From contig NZ_LZEU01000001.1 of NCBI RefSeq assembly GCF_014490745.1, forward strand, positions 3,995,501-4,059,500: a stretch of DNA of 64,000 bases, given 5' to 3'. Below are positions 28,342 to 38,380 of the stretch, piece by piece. This DNA comes from Pseudomonas alcaligenes. GTDB taxonomy: Bacteria > Pseudomonadota > Gammaproteobacteria > Pseudomonadales > Pseudomonadaceae. The notes below the pieces were generated by a model, which saw nothing but the letters and a program-made list of their open reading frames with translations, ran no database searches and was not told the DNA's origin. Numbering within the stretch: position 1 is the stretch's first letter; each line of letters starts with the position of its first letter. A program made the position numbers and the translations under genes.

Positions 28342-29253
28342 ATGACTCAAGCCAACACAATGCCCGCCGCCGATCAGGCGCCGTTCTACCCCTCGCCGCT
28401 CAAGGAATTCTGGCAGGCCTTCGCCCACAACAAGGGCGCCGTCGGCGGCCTGCTGTTCATGCTGGTCATCGTGTTCTGCGCGCTGTTCGCCCCCTGGGTA
28501 GCGCCGCATGATCCCAGCGAGCAGTTCCGCGACTTCCTGCTCACCCCGCCCTCCTGGCTGGAAGGCGGACAGATGCGCTTCCTGCTCGGCACCGACGAAC
28601 TGGGCCGCGACCTGCTCTCACGGCTGATCCACGGCTCGCGCCTGTCGCTGCTGATCGGCCTGGCCTCGGTGCTGATGTCGCTGATCCCGGGCATCCTCAT
28701 GGGCCTGGTCGCCGGCTTCTTCCCGCGCCTGCTCGGCCCCTCGATCATGCGCCTGATGGACGTGATGCTGGCCCTGCCCTCGCTGCTGCTGGCGGTGGCC
28801 ATCGTCGCCATCCTCGGCCCCGGGCTGATCAACACGGTGATCGCCATCGCCGTGGTGTCGCTGCCGTCCTACGTGCGCCTGACCCGCGCCGCGGTGATGG
28901 GCGAACTGGGCCGCGACTACGTCACCGCCGCGCGCCTGGCCGGTGCCGGCACCCTGCGCCTGATGTTCGTCAGCGTGCTGCCCAACTGCATGGCACCGCT
29001 GATCGTGCAGGCCACCCTGAGCTTCTCCTCGGCCATTCTCGACGCCGCCGCGCTGGGCTTCCTCGGCCTCGGCGTACAGCCGCCCACCCCCGAGTGGGGC
29101 ACCATGCTGGCCTCCGCGCGCGACTACATCGAGCGCGCCTGGTGGGTGGTCTCGCTGCCCGGCCTGACCATTCTGCTCAGCGTGCTGGCAATCAACCTGA
29201 TGGGCGACGGGTTGCGCGATGCGCTCGACCCGAAACTGAAGAATGCGCAGTAA
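28342..29253 (+). CDS. dppC: Dipeptide ABC transporter permease DppC
   Basis: A 303-residue permease paired with DppB. An N-terminal cytosolic stretch and OppC-type segment ([21 protein letters not shown]) precede six helices. [20 protein letters not shown] is the DppC/OppC signature, and the EAA loop is [26 protein letters not shown]. It ends 10 bp before dppD. Confidence 0.95.
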   Translation: MTQANTMPAADQAPFYPSPLKEFWQAFAHNKGAVGGLLFMLVIVFCALFAPWVAPHDPSEQFRDFLLTPPSWLEGGQMRFLLGTDELGRDLLSRLIHGSRLSLLIGLASVLMSLIPGILMGLVAGFFPRLLGPSIMRLMDVMLALPSLLLAVAIVAILGPGLINTVIAIAVVSLPSYVRLTRAAVMGELGRDYVTAARLAGAGTLRLMFVSVLPNCMAPLIVQATLSFSSAILDAAALGFLGLGVQPPTPEWGTMLASARDYIERAWWVVSLPGLTILLSVLAINLMGDGLRDALDPKLKNAQ

Positions 29254-29263
29254 GGAGCCCAGC

Positions 29264-30238
29264 ATGAGTCTGCTGAATATCAAGAATCTCAGCGTGCGCT
29301 TCGGCGACGCCAACGCCATACCGGTGGTCGACGGTCTCGACCTCTCCGTGGACAAGGGCGAAGTGCTGGCCATCGTCGGCGAGTCCGGCTCCGGCAAGTC
29401 GGTGACCATGATGGCCCTGATGGGCCTGATCGACGCCCCCGGCATCGTCAGCGCCGACAGCCTGACCTTCGACGGCCACGACATGCTCAAGCTCAAGGGC
29501 AAGCAGCGCCGGACTGTCGTCGGCAAGGATCTGGCGATGGTCTTCCAGGATCCGATGACCGCTCTCAACCCCAGCTACACGGTCGGTTTCCAGATCGAGG
29601 AAGTGCTGCGCCAGCACCTTGGCCTCAAGGGCAAGGCCGCCCGCGCCCGCGCCCTGCAGCTGCTGGAACGGGTCGAGATTCCCGGTGCCGCCAGCCGCCT
29701 CGACGCCTACCCGCACCAGCTCTCCGGCGGCATGAGCCAGCGCGTGGCGATTGCCATGGCGATCGCCGCCGAACCCAAGCTGCTGATCGCCGACGAACCG
29801 ACCACCGCGCTCGACGTGACCATCCAGGCACAGATCATGGATCTGCTCCTCGACCTGCAGCGCGACGAGGGCATGGGCCTGGTGCTGATCACCCACGACC
29901 TCGCCGTGGTCGCCGAGACCGCCAACCGGGTGTGCGTGATGTATGCCGGCCAGGCCGTGGAAATCGGCGGCGTGCCGGCGCTGTTCGATGCGCCGACTCA
30001 CCCCTATACCGAGGCGCTGCTCAAGGCGATTCCCGAGCACAGCAAGGGCGCCACGCGCCTGGCCACCCTGCCCGGCATAGTCCCCGGGCGCTACGACCGC
30101 CCCGTCGGCTGCCTGCTGTCGCCGCGCTGTCCCTACGCCCAGCCGCACTGCAGCGCGCAGCGCCCGGCGCTGGAGCCCCATGCGCGCGGTGCGGTGCGCT
30201 GCTTCTACCCCCTCAACCTGACTGCGGAGGTGGCCTGA
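29264..30238 (+). CDS. dppD: Dipeptide ABC transporter ATPase DppD
   Basis: A 324-residue ATPase. Walker A is GESGSGKS (39-46), the signature motif LSGGMSQRV, and Walker [15 protein letters not shown]-terminal cysteine-bearing region ([14 protein letters not shown]) is typical of oligopeptide transporter ATPases and may hold an Fe-S cluster. ATG 29264 is chosen because AAGGAG precedes it and because the upstream in-frame codons overlap dppC. Its stop shares one base with the dppF start (TGATG). Confidence 0.95.
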   Translation: MSLLNIKNLSVRFGDANAIPVVDGLDLSVDKGEVLAIVGESGSGKSVTMMALMGLIDAPGIVSADSLTFDGHDMLKLKGKQRRTVVGKDLAMVFQDPMTALNPSYTVGFQIEEVLRQHLGLKGKAARARALQLLERVEIPGAASRLDAYPHQLSGGMSQRVAIAMAIAAEPKLLIADEPTTALDVTIQAQIMDLLLDLQRDEGMGLVLITHDLAVVAETANRVCVMYAGQAVEIGGVPALFDAPTHPYTEALLKAIPEHSKGATRLATLPGIVPGRYDRPVGCLLSPRCPYAQPHCSAQRPALEPHARGAVRCFYPLNLTAEVA

Positions 30239-31209
30239 TGAGTGCTGTCCTGACTGCCCGTGACCTCACCCGCCACTACGAGATCTCCCGCGGCCTGTTC
30301 CAGCCCAGCGCCCTGGTGCGCGCGCTCAACGGCGTGTCCTTCAGCCTGGAAGCCGGCAAGACCCTGGCGGTGGTCGGCGAGTCCGGCTGCGGCAAGTCGA
30401 CCCTGGCCCGTGCCCTGACCCTGATCGAAGATCCCTCTTCCGGCAGCCTGCAGATCGCCGGGCAGGAAGTCGCCGGCGCCGACAAGGCCCAGCGCAAGCA
30501 GCTGCGCCGCGATGTGCAGATGGTGTTCCAGAACCCCTACGCCTCGCTCAACCCGCGGCAGAAGATCGGCGACCAGCTGGCCGAGCCGCTGCTGATCAAC
30601 ACCAGCCTGTCGCGCAGCGAACGCCGCGAGCGGGTGCAGGCGATGATGCAGCAGGTCGGCCTGCGCCCCGAGCACTACCAGCGCTACCCGCACATGTTTT
30701 CCGGCGGCCAGCGCCAGCGCATCGCCCTGGCCCGGGCGATGATGCTCAATCCCAAGGTACTGGTGGCGGACGAGCCGACTTCGGCGCTCGACGTGTCGAT
30801 TCAGGCCCAGGTGCTCAACCTGTTCATGGACATGCAGGAGCAGTACAACACCGGCTACGTGTTCATCTCGCACAACCTGGCGGTGGTGCAGCACGTGGCC
30901 GACGACGTGCTGGTGATGTACCTCGGCCGCCCGGCCGAGATGGGCCCGGCCGAGCTGATCTACGAGCGCCCGCTGCATCCCTACACCCGCGCCCTGCTCT
31001 CGGCCACGCCGGCCATCCACCCGGATCCGGCCAAGCCGAAGATCAAGATCGCCGGCGAACTGCCCAACCCGCTCGACCCGCCCAGCGGCTGCGCCTTCCA
31101 CAAGCGCTGCCCGTACGCCACGGAGCGTTGTCAGCAGGAAGTGCCGGAGCTGCGTCTGCTCGATGCGCGCCAGGTGGCCTGCCACCACGCGGAAACCATC
31201 AACGCCTGA
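30238..31209 (+). CDS. dppF: Dipeptide ABC transporter ATPase DppF
   Basis: A 323-residue ATPase, partner of DppD. Walker A is GESGCGKST (48-56), signature FSGGQRQRIALARA, Walker B VLVADEPTSALD, and the H-loop is FISHNLAVV. The C-terminal CAFHKRCPYATERC is the DppF/OppF cysteine motif. The start overlaps the dppD stop by one base. A strong hairpin terminator follows directly and closes the dpp operon. Confidence 0.95.
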   Translation: MSAVLTARDLTRHYEISRGLFQPSALVRALNGVSFSLEAGKTLAVVGESGCGKSTLARALTLIEDPSSGSLQIAGQEVAGADKAQRKQLRRDVQMVFQNPYASLNPRQKIGDQLAEPLLINTSLSRSERRERVQAMMQQVGLRPEHYQRYPHMFSGGQRQRIALARAMMLNPKVLVADEPTSALDVSIQAQVLNLFMDMQEQYNTGYVFISHNLAVVQHVADDVLVMYLGRPAEMGPAELIYERPLHPYTRALLSATPAIHPDPAKPKIKIAGELPNPLDPPSGCAFHKRCPYATERCQQEVPELRLLDARQVACHHAETINA

Positions 31210-31214
31210 ATGTA

Positions 31215-31239
31215 CAAGGGCGCCATCTTGGCGCCCTTG
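31215..31239. terminator. Terminator between dppF and the convergent binding-protein gene
   Basis: CAAGGGCGCC-ATCTT-GGCGCCCTTG is a perfect 10-bp stem followed by TCGTTA. It lies between two convergent stop codons, so it probably serves both strands. Confidence 0.8.
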
Positions 31240-31242
31240 TCG

Positions 31243-32385
31243 TTACTGCATGCGGCTGACCGGTTGCGCCCGGCCATCCTGCACGCGGGTCAGGAACACC
31301 TCGTCCGACCCCTGGTGATCGGTCGGCGAGAACGCCACCGGAAAGCCGCCCGGATCGATCTTGAGCTTCTCCAGCACCCGGATCAGCCCCTCGCGGCTTG
31401 GCTGCGGGCCGGCCTGCTGCAGGGCCTGGGCGAAGACCGCCGCGCCCACATAGCCCTCCAGCGAGGTGTAGCCGATGCCGGCGCTGCCCATGTCGCTGCG
31501 GTAGTGCGCCACCAGCGGGCGCGAGGCATCGTAGGGTGACGGCATCACCTGGGTGATGTAGACGCCGTTGCCGTCCGCCCCGGCGGCCGCGACGAAGTCT
31601 TCGGTGCCGATGAAGGACACCGTGACGAAGCGCGTCTTCAGCCCGGCCGCCCTGGCCTGCTTGATGGTCGCCGCCAGCTGGCGGTAGGTACCGACGAAGA
31701 ACACCGCCTCCGGCTGCTGCAGCTTGAGCGCATCCACCGCGGCCGCCACCGCCAGCGAGTTGCGCTGGATGCGCACCTCGCCGTGGATCTGCAGGCCGCG
31801 CTGGGCCAGGGCGCCGGCCAGGCCGCTCTTCACGGCCTCGCCGAAGGAGTCGTCCTGCATCAGCAGGGCGATGCGCTGCAGGTGCAGGTCGTCATACAGG
31901 CGCGCGACCATTTCCTCGGTCTCGTCGAGGTAGGAGGCGCGTACGTTGAATACCCAGCGGTGCACCGGGGTGCGCAGCACGGTGGCGCCGGTGAAGGGGA
32001 ACAGGTAGGGCACCTGGGCACGCAGCACCAGCGGCAGGGCCGCGCGCGAAGTGGGCGTGCCGACATAGCCGAACAGGGCGAACACGTTGCCCGACTCGAT
32101 CAGTGTCTGGGTTGCCGCCGCGCTGCGCTCCGGCTCGTAGCCGTCGTCCAGGCTGATCAGGCTGATGCGTCGGCCATGCACCCCACCGCTGGCGTTGAGG
32201 CGGGCGAAGTAGGCCTCGGCTCCGGCCTTCATGCCCCGGCCCAGGCCGGCGGCGGGGCCGCTCTGGGCGTTGACCATGCCGATGCGGATTTCTGCCGGAC
32301 TCACCCCGGGTTCGCCACGGGCGGCCACGACGGGCAACAGTAGAACAGTGATGACAGCCAGTAAGGGCAGCAGCTGTCGAGGCAT
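31243..32385 (-). CDS. Orphan ABC substrate-binding protein (Peripla_BP_6, amino-acid/amide type)
   Basis: A 380-residue secreted protein starting at ATG 32385 (AGGAG upstream) with signal peptide (LLPLLAVITVLLLPVVAARG). The mature part begins EIRIGMVNAQSGPAAGLGRGMKAG and runs DDGYEP, then FGYVGTPTSRAALPL, the Leu/Ile/Val-binding-protein (Peripla_BP_6) fold. No matching permease genes lie beside it, so it is an orphan that may use a transporter encoded elsewhere, or may act as a sensor. It is on the same strand as and 133 bp downstream of pxpABC, which suggests, without proving, a link to 5-oxoproline or a related amide. Confidence 0.8.
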   Translation of the reverse strand: MPRQLLPLLAVITVLLLPVVAARGEPGVSPAEIRIGMVNAQSGPAAGLGRGMKAGAEAYFARLNASGGVHGRRISLISLDDGYEPERSAAATQTLIESGNVFALFGYVGTPTSRAALPLVLRAQVPYLFPFTGATVLRTPVHRWVFNVRASYLDETEEMVARLYDDLHLQRIALLMQDDSFGEAVKSGLAGALAQRGLQIHGEVRIQRNSLAVAAAVDALKLQQPEAVFFVGTYRQLAATIKQARAAGLKTRFVTVSFIGTEDFVAAAGADGNGVYITQVMPSPYDASRPLVAHYRSDMGSAGIGYTSLEGYVGAAVFAQALQQAGPQPSREGLIRVLEKLKIDPGGFPVAFSPTDHQGSDEVFLTRVQDGRAQPVSRMQ

Positions 32386-32518
32386 GTGAAGCTCCTGTGC
32401 AAATGCGTATGGACTATCGCGTTCTGGGGCACGCCAGGCTGTCCATTCCTTTTCTGCAAGCGTGCAGGGGGCGGCAGGCGCTATCAAGGCTTTTCTGCGG
32501 GCACTGGACGGCTGGCAC

Positions 32519-33439
32519 TCAACCCCGGAAGAAGCGGTAGAACGCGCGCAGCTCCGCCTGCGCATCGCTGACACTGACCTGGGTGAAGCGTAGGCGCTGC
32601 TGCGCCGGGCACTGGGCCAGGCGCCACTGGTCGAGCGGATGCAGCCAGCCGAGCAGCGGGTAGCCACCCATGGTCTGGCGGTCGGCCTGCAGGATGATCG
32701 GTTGGCCGTCCGGCGGCACCTGGATGGCGCCGCGCGCCATGCCCAGCGACCACTGCCGCGTCGGCGCCTGCAGCGCCTCGCCCTGCAGGCGCGCGCCCAT
32801 GCGATCCGACTGCGGGCTGAGCTGCCAGACCTGTTCGAAGAACGCCGCCAGCTGCTCCGGGGCGAACTCCACGGCATCGCCGCCGGTGATCACCCGCAGC
32901 AGCGGCACACCCTGGTAATCCGCCTGGAACGGCCAAGGCACGCTGGCGCCACGGGGGAAGGTCGCTGCCGCGCAGTTCAGCAGATCGCCGGCGGCCAGCG
33001 CATGGCCATCCCCGGCGAGACCACCCAGCCCTTCGCGCACCTGGGTGCTGCAGCTGCCCAGCAGCGGTGCCGCACGAAAGCCGCCGGGCGCCGCCAGGTA
33101 GGCGCGCTGGCCGCTGCGGGCAAAGCCCAGGCGCAGGCGCTGGCCGGCGCGTATGGCAAAGCGCGACCAGCCCAGTAGCGCCTGGCCGTCGAGGCTAGCC
33201 GGCAGCGCCGCGCCGGTCAGCGCCAGCCAGGTGTCGCCGCGGCACTCCAGCTCCACCCCGCCGAGGGCGATTTCCAGCAGCGGCGTGCCCCAGGGGTTGT
33301 CCAGCAGGCGATTGGCCCAGGCCGCCGCATGGCCGTCGAGCACTCCACCAGGCGACACGCCGAGGTGCTGCCAGCCGTGCCGGCCGCCATCCTGCAGCAG
33401 GCTCAGCGGCCCGGCCTTGTGCACCAGCAGGCTGCTCAC
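32519..33439 (-). CDS. pxpC: 5-oxoprolinase subunit PxpC (biotin-dependent carboxyltransferase-like)
   Basis: A 306-residue protein of the KipA/AHS2 family (LLVHKAGPLSLLQDGGRHGW, GVSPGGVLD, LALTGAALPA). With PxpA and PxpB it forms the prokaryotic ATP-dependent 5-oxoprolinase that opens 5-oxo-L-proline to glutamate and so removes a damage product. Its ATG at 33439 overlaps the pxpB stop as ATGA. It is last in the pxpA-pxpB-pxpC order. Confidence 0.93.
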   Translation of the reverse strand: MSSLLVHKAGPLSLLQDGGRHGWQHLGVSPGGVLDGHAAAWANRLLDNPWGTPLLEIALGGVELECRGDTWLALTGAALPASLDGQALLGWSRFAIRAGQRLRLGFARSGQRAYLAAPGGFRAAPLLGSCSTQVREGLGGLAGDGHALAAGDLLNCAAATFPRGASVPWPFQADYQGVPLLRVITGGDAVEFAPEQLAAFFEQVWQLSPQSDRMGARLQGEALQAPTRQWSLGMARGAIQVPPDGQPIILQADRQTMGGYPLLGWLHPLDQWRLAQCPAQQRLRFTQVSVSDAQAELRAFYRFFRG

Positions 33440-34113
33440 TCGCGCCCACCCTCTGCGCGGTAGACCGCCGCATCGATCGGCAGGAAGCGCACCCGGTCGC
33501 CGATGGCCAGCGGACAGGGCGGGCTGCGCCGCACATCAAACAGCGGCCAGGGGCACAGGCCAAGCAGATGCCAGCCGCCTGGCGAGGCCTGCGGGTAGAT
33601 GGCGGTCTGCCGCTCGGCAATGGCCAGGCTGCCGGCCGGCACCAGGGTACGCGGAGTGGCGCGCCGCGGCAGGGCCAGGCGCTCATGCAGCTCGCCAAGG
33701 TAGGCGAACCCCGGCGCGAAGCCGATGGCGCCGACGCGGTATTCGGTGGCGCTGTGCAGTTCGATCACCTGGGCAATGGACAGCTTGCAGGCCTGCGCCA
33801 CCTCGGCCAGATCGGCGCCGGCGTACCACACAGGAATCTCGTGCAGGCGCCCGCCAGCAGCGGCCAGCGGCTCGGCCAGCCAGGCCTCGAGCAGGGGTGT
33901 CAGGCGTGCAGCCAGCTGCAGGTGGTCGGTGCGCAGCAGGTCGTAGTGCAGCAGCAGGCTGGTCCAGCCCGGCACCAGGTCGGTCAGCAGATCGCCCAGC
34001 TCGGCGCGGATGCGCTCGGCCAGGGCCGCCATGCGCAGCGCCAGGGTGGCGTCGGGCGCCTCGGCCAGCACCAGCAGCAGTGCCTCGGCGCCGGCCGGCT
34101 CGAGACGGATCAC
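33436..34113 (-). CDS. pxpB: 5-oxoprolinase subunit PxpB (KipI/AHS1 family)
   Basis: A 225-residue KipI-like subunit. Its conserved core is [16 protein letters not shown], then [21 protein letters not shown], then [21 protein letters not shown]. It works with PxpC as the ATP-using part of 5-oxoprolinase. Both junctions are 4-bp overlaps (with pxpA upstream and pxpC downstream), so the three are translationally coupled. Confidence 0.93.
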   Translation of the reverse strand: MIRLEPAGAEALLLVLAEAPDATLALRMAALAERIRAELGDLLTDLVPGWTSLLLHYDLLRTDHLQLAARLTPLLEAWLAEPLAAAGGRLHEIPVWYAGADLAEVAQACKLSIAQVIELHSATEYRVGAIGFAPGFAYLGELHERLALPRRATPRTLVPAGSLAIAERQTAIYPQASPGGWHLLGLCPWPLFDVRRSPPCPLAIGDRVRFLPIDAAVYRAEGGRE

Positions 34114-34853
34114 AGGGTGTCCAGCTGCGCTCGCAGGCGCCGCAGTACGGCCAGCGACTCGGCGTTGTCGCCGTGCACGCAGAGGCTGTCGGCCTGGAGT
34201 TGCAGCGGCTTGCCGTCGATATCGGCGAACGGCTCGCCGCGGGCGATGGCCAGCGCCTGGGCGAGAATCCGCTCGGCATCCTGATGCACCGCGCCGGCCA
34301 GGCGCCGCGGCGCCAGCTGGCCGTCGGCCAGGTAGGCACGGTCGGCAAAAGCCTCGAACAGCAGCGGCACGTCCGCCGTATCGGCCAGTTCCAGCTCGCG
34401 GCGGTTGTCGGCCAGGGCCAGCACCATCAGCGGCAGGCCCTTGCGGTACAGGGCGCAGGCTTCGAGCACGGCGGCGAACAGGGCATCGTCGCGCACCAGG
34501 TCGTTGTACAGCGCACCGTGCGGCTTGACGTAGGCCAGCTGGGTACCGGCGGCGCGGCAGCAGGCATCCAGTGCGCCGAGCTGGTACAGCACCAGGGCAG
34601 TGACTTCTTCCGCGGTGCAGCTCAGATGGCGGCGACCGAAGCCCTGCAGGTCGGGATAGGACGGATGGGCGCCGATGCTGACATCGTGGCGCACCGCCAA
34701 GGCCACGCTGCGCCGCATGATCAGCGGGTCGCCGGCGTGGAAGCCGCAGGCCAGGTTGGCCTGGTCGATCAGCGGCATGGCGTGCTCGTCGTCGCCCATG
34801 CGCCAGGCGCCGTAGCTTTCGCCCATGTCACAGTTCAGCAGTATTCGGGACAT
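34110..34853 (-). CDS. pxpA: 5-oxoprolinase subunit PxpA (LamB/YcsF family)
   Basis: A 247-residue protein starting at ATG 34853, with AGGAGGAG upstream. The LamB/YcsF core is clear: [20 protein letters not shown], then [12 protein letters not shown], then [27 protein letters not shown] and CVHGDNAES. It is the hydrolytic subunit of 5-oxoprolinase. It is the first gene of pxpABC and is divided from speC by that gene's terminator. Confidence 0.94.
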   Translation of the reverse strand: MSRILLNCDMGESYGAWRMGDDEHAMPLIDQANLACGFHAGDPLIMRRSVALAVRHDVSIGAHPSYPDLQGFGRRHLSCTAEEVTALVLYQLGALDACCRAAGTQLAYVKPHGALYNDLVRDDALFAAVLEACALYRKGLPLMVLALADNRRELELADTADVPLLFEAFADRAYLADGQLAPRRLAGAVHQDAERILAQALAIARGEPFADIDGKPLQLQADSLCVHGDNAESLAVLRRLRAQLDTL

Positions 34854-34924
34854 CTGCGCTCCTCCTGGAAGTCGCGCGTTATCGCGTAAATCGCCGGGCC
34901 GTGCAACTGAGCCTAGCCCAGCAA

Positions 34925-34951
34925 CGAAAAGGCCCGCACGAGGCGGGCCTT
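34925..34951 (-). terminator. Rho-independent terminator of speC
   Basis: Reading the minus strand, AAGGCCCGC-CTCGT-GCGGGCCTT is followed by TTCGTT: a strong GC stem with a short T-rich tail, 17 bp after the speC stop. Confidence 0.85.
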
Positions 34952-34967
34952 GGCTTACCACACAGAC

Positions 34968-36131
34968 TTACAGGTAGAAGGCCTTCAGCGGCGGGAAGCC
35001 GTTGAATTCCACCGCGCTGTAGCTGGTGGTGTAGGCGCCGGTGGACAGCCAGTACAGGCGGTCCTCGGCGGCCAGGTTGAGCGGCAGGCCGTACTTGTAG
35101 TTCTCGTACATGATGTCGGCGCTGTCGCAGGTCGGGCCGGCGATCACCACTTCCTCGGCCTCGCCCTTCTTCTCGGTCCAGATCGGGAACTTGATGGCCT
35201 CATCCATGGTTTCGATCAGGCCGCTGAACTTGCCCACGTCGGTGTAGACCCAGCGCTCCACGGCGGTTCGCGACTTGCGCGCCACCAGCACCACCTCGCT
35301 GACCAGAATGCCGGCGTTGGCGATCAGCGAGCGGCCCGGCTCGAGGATGATTTCCGGCAGGTCGTCGCCGAAGTCTTCCTTGAGGAAGCGGGTGATTTCC
35401 TCGGCGTAGGTTTCCAGGTCATTGGTGCGCTGGATGTAGTTGGCCGGGAAACCGCCACCCATGTTGATCATCTGCAGGGTGATGCCGTCTTCTTCCTTGA
35501 GGCGCTCGAAGATCACCTTGACCTTGGCGATGGCGGCGTCCCACACGTCGATGTCGCGCTGCTGCGAGCCGACGTGGAAGGAGATGCCGTATGGCACCAG
35601 CCCCAGCTGCTTGGCCAGGATCAGCAGATCCAGGGCCATGTCCGGGTTGCAGCCAAACTTGCGGCTTAGCGGCCAGTCGGCACTGGTCGAGCCCTCGGTG
35701 AGGATGCGCACATAGACCTTGGCGCCCGGGGCAGCCTTGGCAATGTTGCGCAGGTCGGCTTCCGAGTCGGTGGCGAACAGGCGCACGCCCTTGTCGAAGA
35801 AGTAGCGGATGTCGCGGGCTTTCTTGATGGTGTTGCCGTAGCTGATGCGCTCGGCGGCCACGCCGGTCTTCATCACCTTGTCCAGCTCGTAGATGGAGGC
35901 GATGTCGAAGTTGGATCCCTTGTCGCGCAGCAGCTCGGTGATCTCGCTGGCCGGGTTGGCCTTCACTGCGTAGTAGATCTTGGCGAAGGGGAAGCAGTTG
36001 ACCAGCTGATCGTAGGAATTGGCGATGGTCTGCTTGTCGATCACCACGAAGGGGGTTTCCTGCTGATCGGCAAACGCCTTCATGCGCTTGAAAGTTTCGG
36101 GTGCGAAATAGTCTTCGACCTTGATCGACAT
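34968..36131 (-). CDS. speC: Ornithine decarboxylase SpeC (eukaryotic-like, fold type III)
   Basis: A 387-residue PLP enzyme that makes putrescine from ornithine. It is of the alanine-racemase-fold type, not the large E. coli SpeC type: YYAVKANP with the PLP lysine Lys57, FHVGSQQRDIDVW, EPGRSLIANAG, and GPTCDSADI with the substrate-binding Cys near the C-terminus. ATG 36131 is preceded by GGAG; an in-frame codon at 36152 would add seven unlikely residues. On the minus strand TATAAC (36158-36163) is a possible -10. The gene is monocistronic with its own terminator and an unusually long upstream gap. P. aeruginosa has the same gene at the matching place (PA4519). Confidence 0.95.
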   Translation of the reverse strand: MSIKVEDYFAPETFKRMKAFADQQETPFVVIDKQTIANSYDQLVNCFPFAKIYYAVKANPASEITELLRDKGSNFDIASIYELDKVMKTGVAAERISYGNTIKKARDIRYFFDKGVRLFATDSEADLRNIAKAAPGAKVYVRILTEGSTSADWPLSRKFGCNPDMALDLLILAKQLGLVPYGISFHVGSQQRDIDVWDAAIAKVKVIFERLKEEDGITLQMINMGGGFPANYIQRTNDLETYAEEITRFLKEDFGDDLPEIILEPGRSLIANAGILVSEVVLVARKSRTAVERWVYTDVGKFSGLIETMDEAIKFPIWTEKKGEAEEVVIAGPTCDSADIMYENYKYGLPLNLAAEDRLYWLSTGAYTTSYSAVEFNGFPPLKAFYL

Positions 36132-36741
36132 GCTCGGGACTCCAAATGGCAAAACACGTTATAGAAAAGAGGGAGTGGCTCTGCTTGAGAGCCGCGAACG
36201 CCTGATCAGTTTCCCCACTTTGGTTCGCCTACTTCCCAAGGCATGTCGCCGATGATTCTCCGGTACCCGGAAAACCTCTCGTCGTCAGTACTTGAGCCGG
36301 ATGGATCGTTGCCAGCATGAGCGTTCGGGCGCGAACTTTAGGACCATGAGCCCATGAGATCAATCAAAAATTGCCGCTGTTTTGCACCCAGTTGTCGCCT
36401 GTCTGATTGATTGTTTTTAATCCTTAACAAAGCGTCCGGAATGCTGCACAAAACCGGCCTGCAGGCCGCATTTTCCGGGTAGTGCCGCCATCCGCAGGCA
36501 CACTCAGCATCCAGCTCTTTTTTGACAGACAGAAGACGGCTTGCCGGGTTCCGGCGAACCGTCCGCCCCAGGCGGATTAAATGAGGCCTTTCCCCTGGCT
36601 ACTCCCGCTCGGCCCGGGCATATCGGCATGGCCGCACCGGTGTCGGACTACCGGGCCTGATCGCGCCGGCGTTTCCCGTTATAATCCCGCGCTTTTCGGG
36701 CTATTCACGGCCCGCAACCGTTTCCAGCCAGGCACGCATCC
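36132..36741. other. 610-bp non-coding region between speC and prfC
   Basis: No plausible protein gene is present. At the prfC side is a promoter with a perfect TATAAT. In the middle, GATCAATCA (about 36358) and TGATTGATT (about 36408) are inverted copies (8 of 9) enclosing about 40 nt and followed by GTTTTTAATCC. This looks like a structured RNA 3' end with a T-run on the plus strand. The segment from 36350 to 36430 is clearly AT-richer than its surroundings. A small RNA or long untranslated leader is possible. Confidence 0.45.
36657..36685 (+). promoter_or_regulatory. prfC promoter
   Basis: A perfect -10 TATAAT (36680-36685) lies 56 bp before the prfC start, with CTGATC 17 bp upstream as a poor -35 (3 of 6). 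Confidence 0.6.
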
Positions 36742-38325
<1,584 letters not shown>

Positions 38326-38340
38326 GCCGCCCAAGACGCG

Positions 38341-38372
38341 CTGCAGCCCTGCCTATCCGGACAGGGCTGCAG
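38341..38372. terminator. Hairpin between prfC and convergent amiB
   Basis: CTGCAGCCCTG and CAGGGCTGCAG form a perfect 11-bp stem with a 10-nt loop. No T-run is present. Confidence 0.55.
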
Positions 38373-38380
38373 TGCTGACG

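Noticed and set aside
32386..32877. N-terminal extension of the orphan binding protein up to 32877
   Set aside because: The extra frame runs antisense-free but through pxpC coding sequence in another frame, and a signal peptide with AGGAG starts cleanly at 32385.
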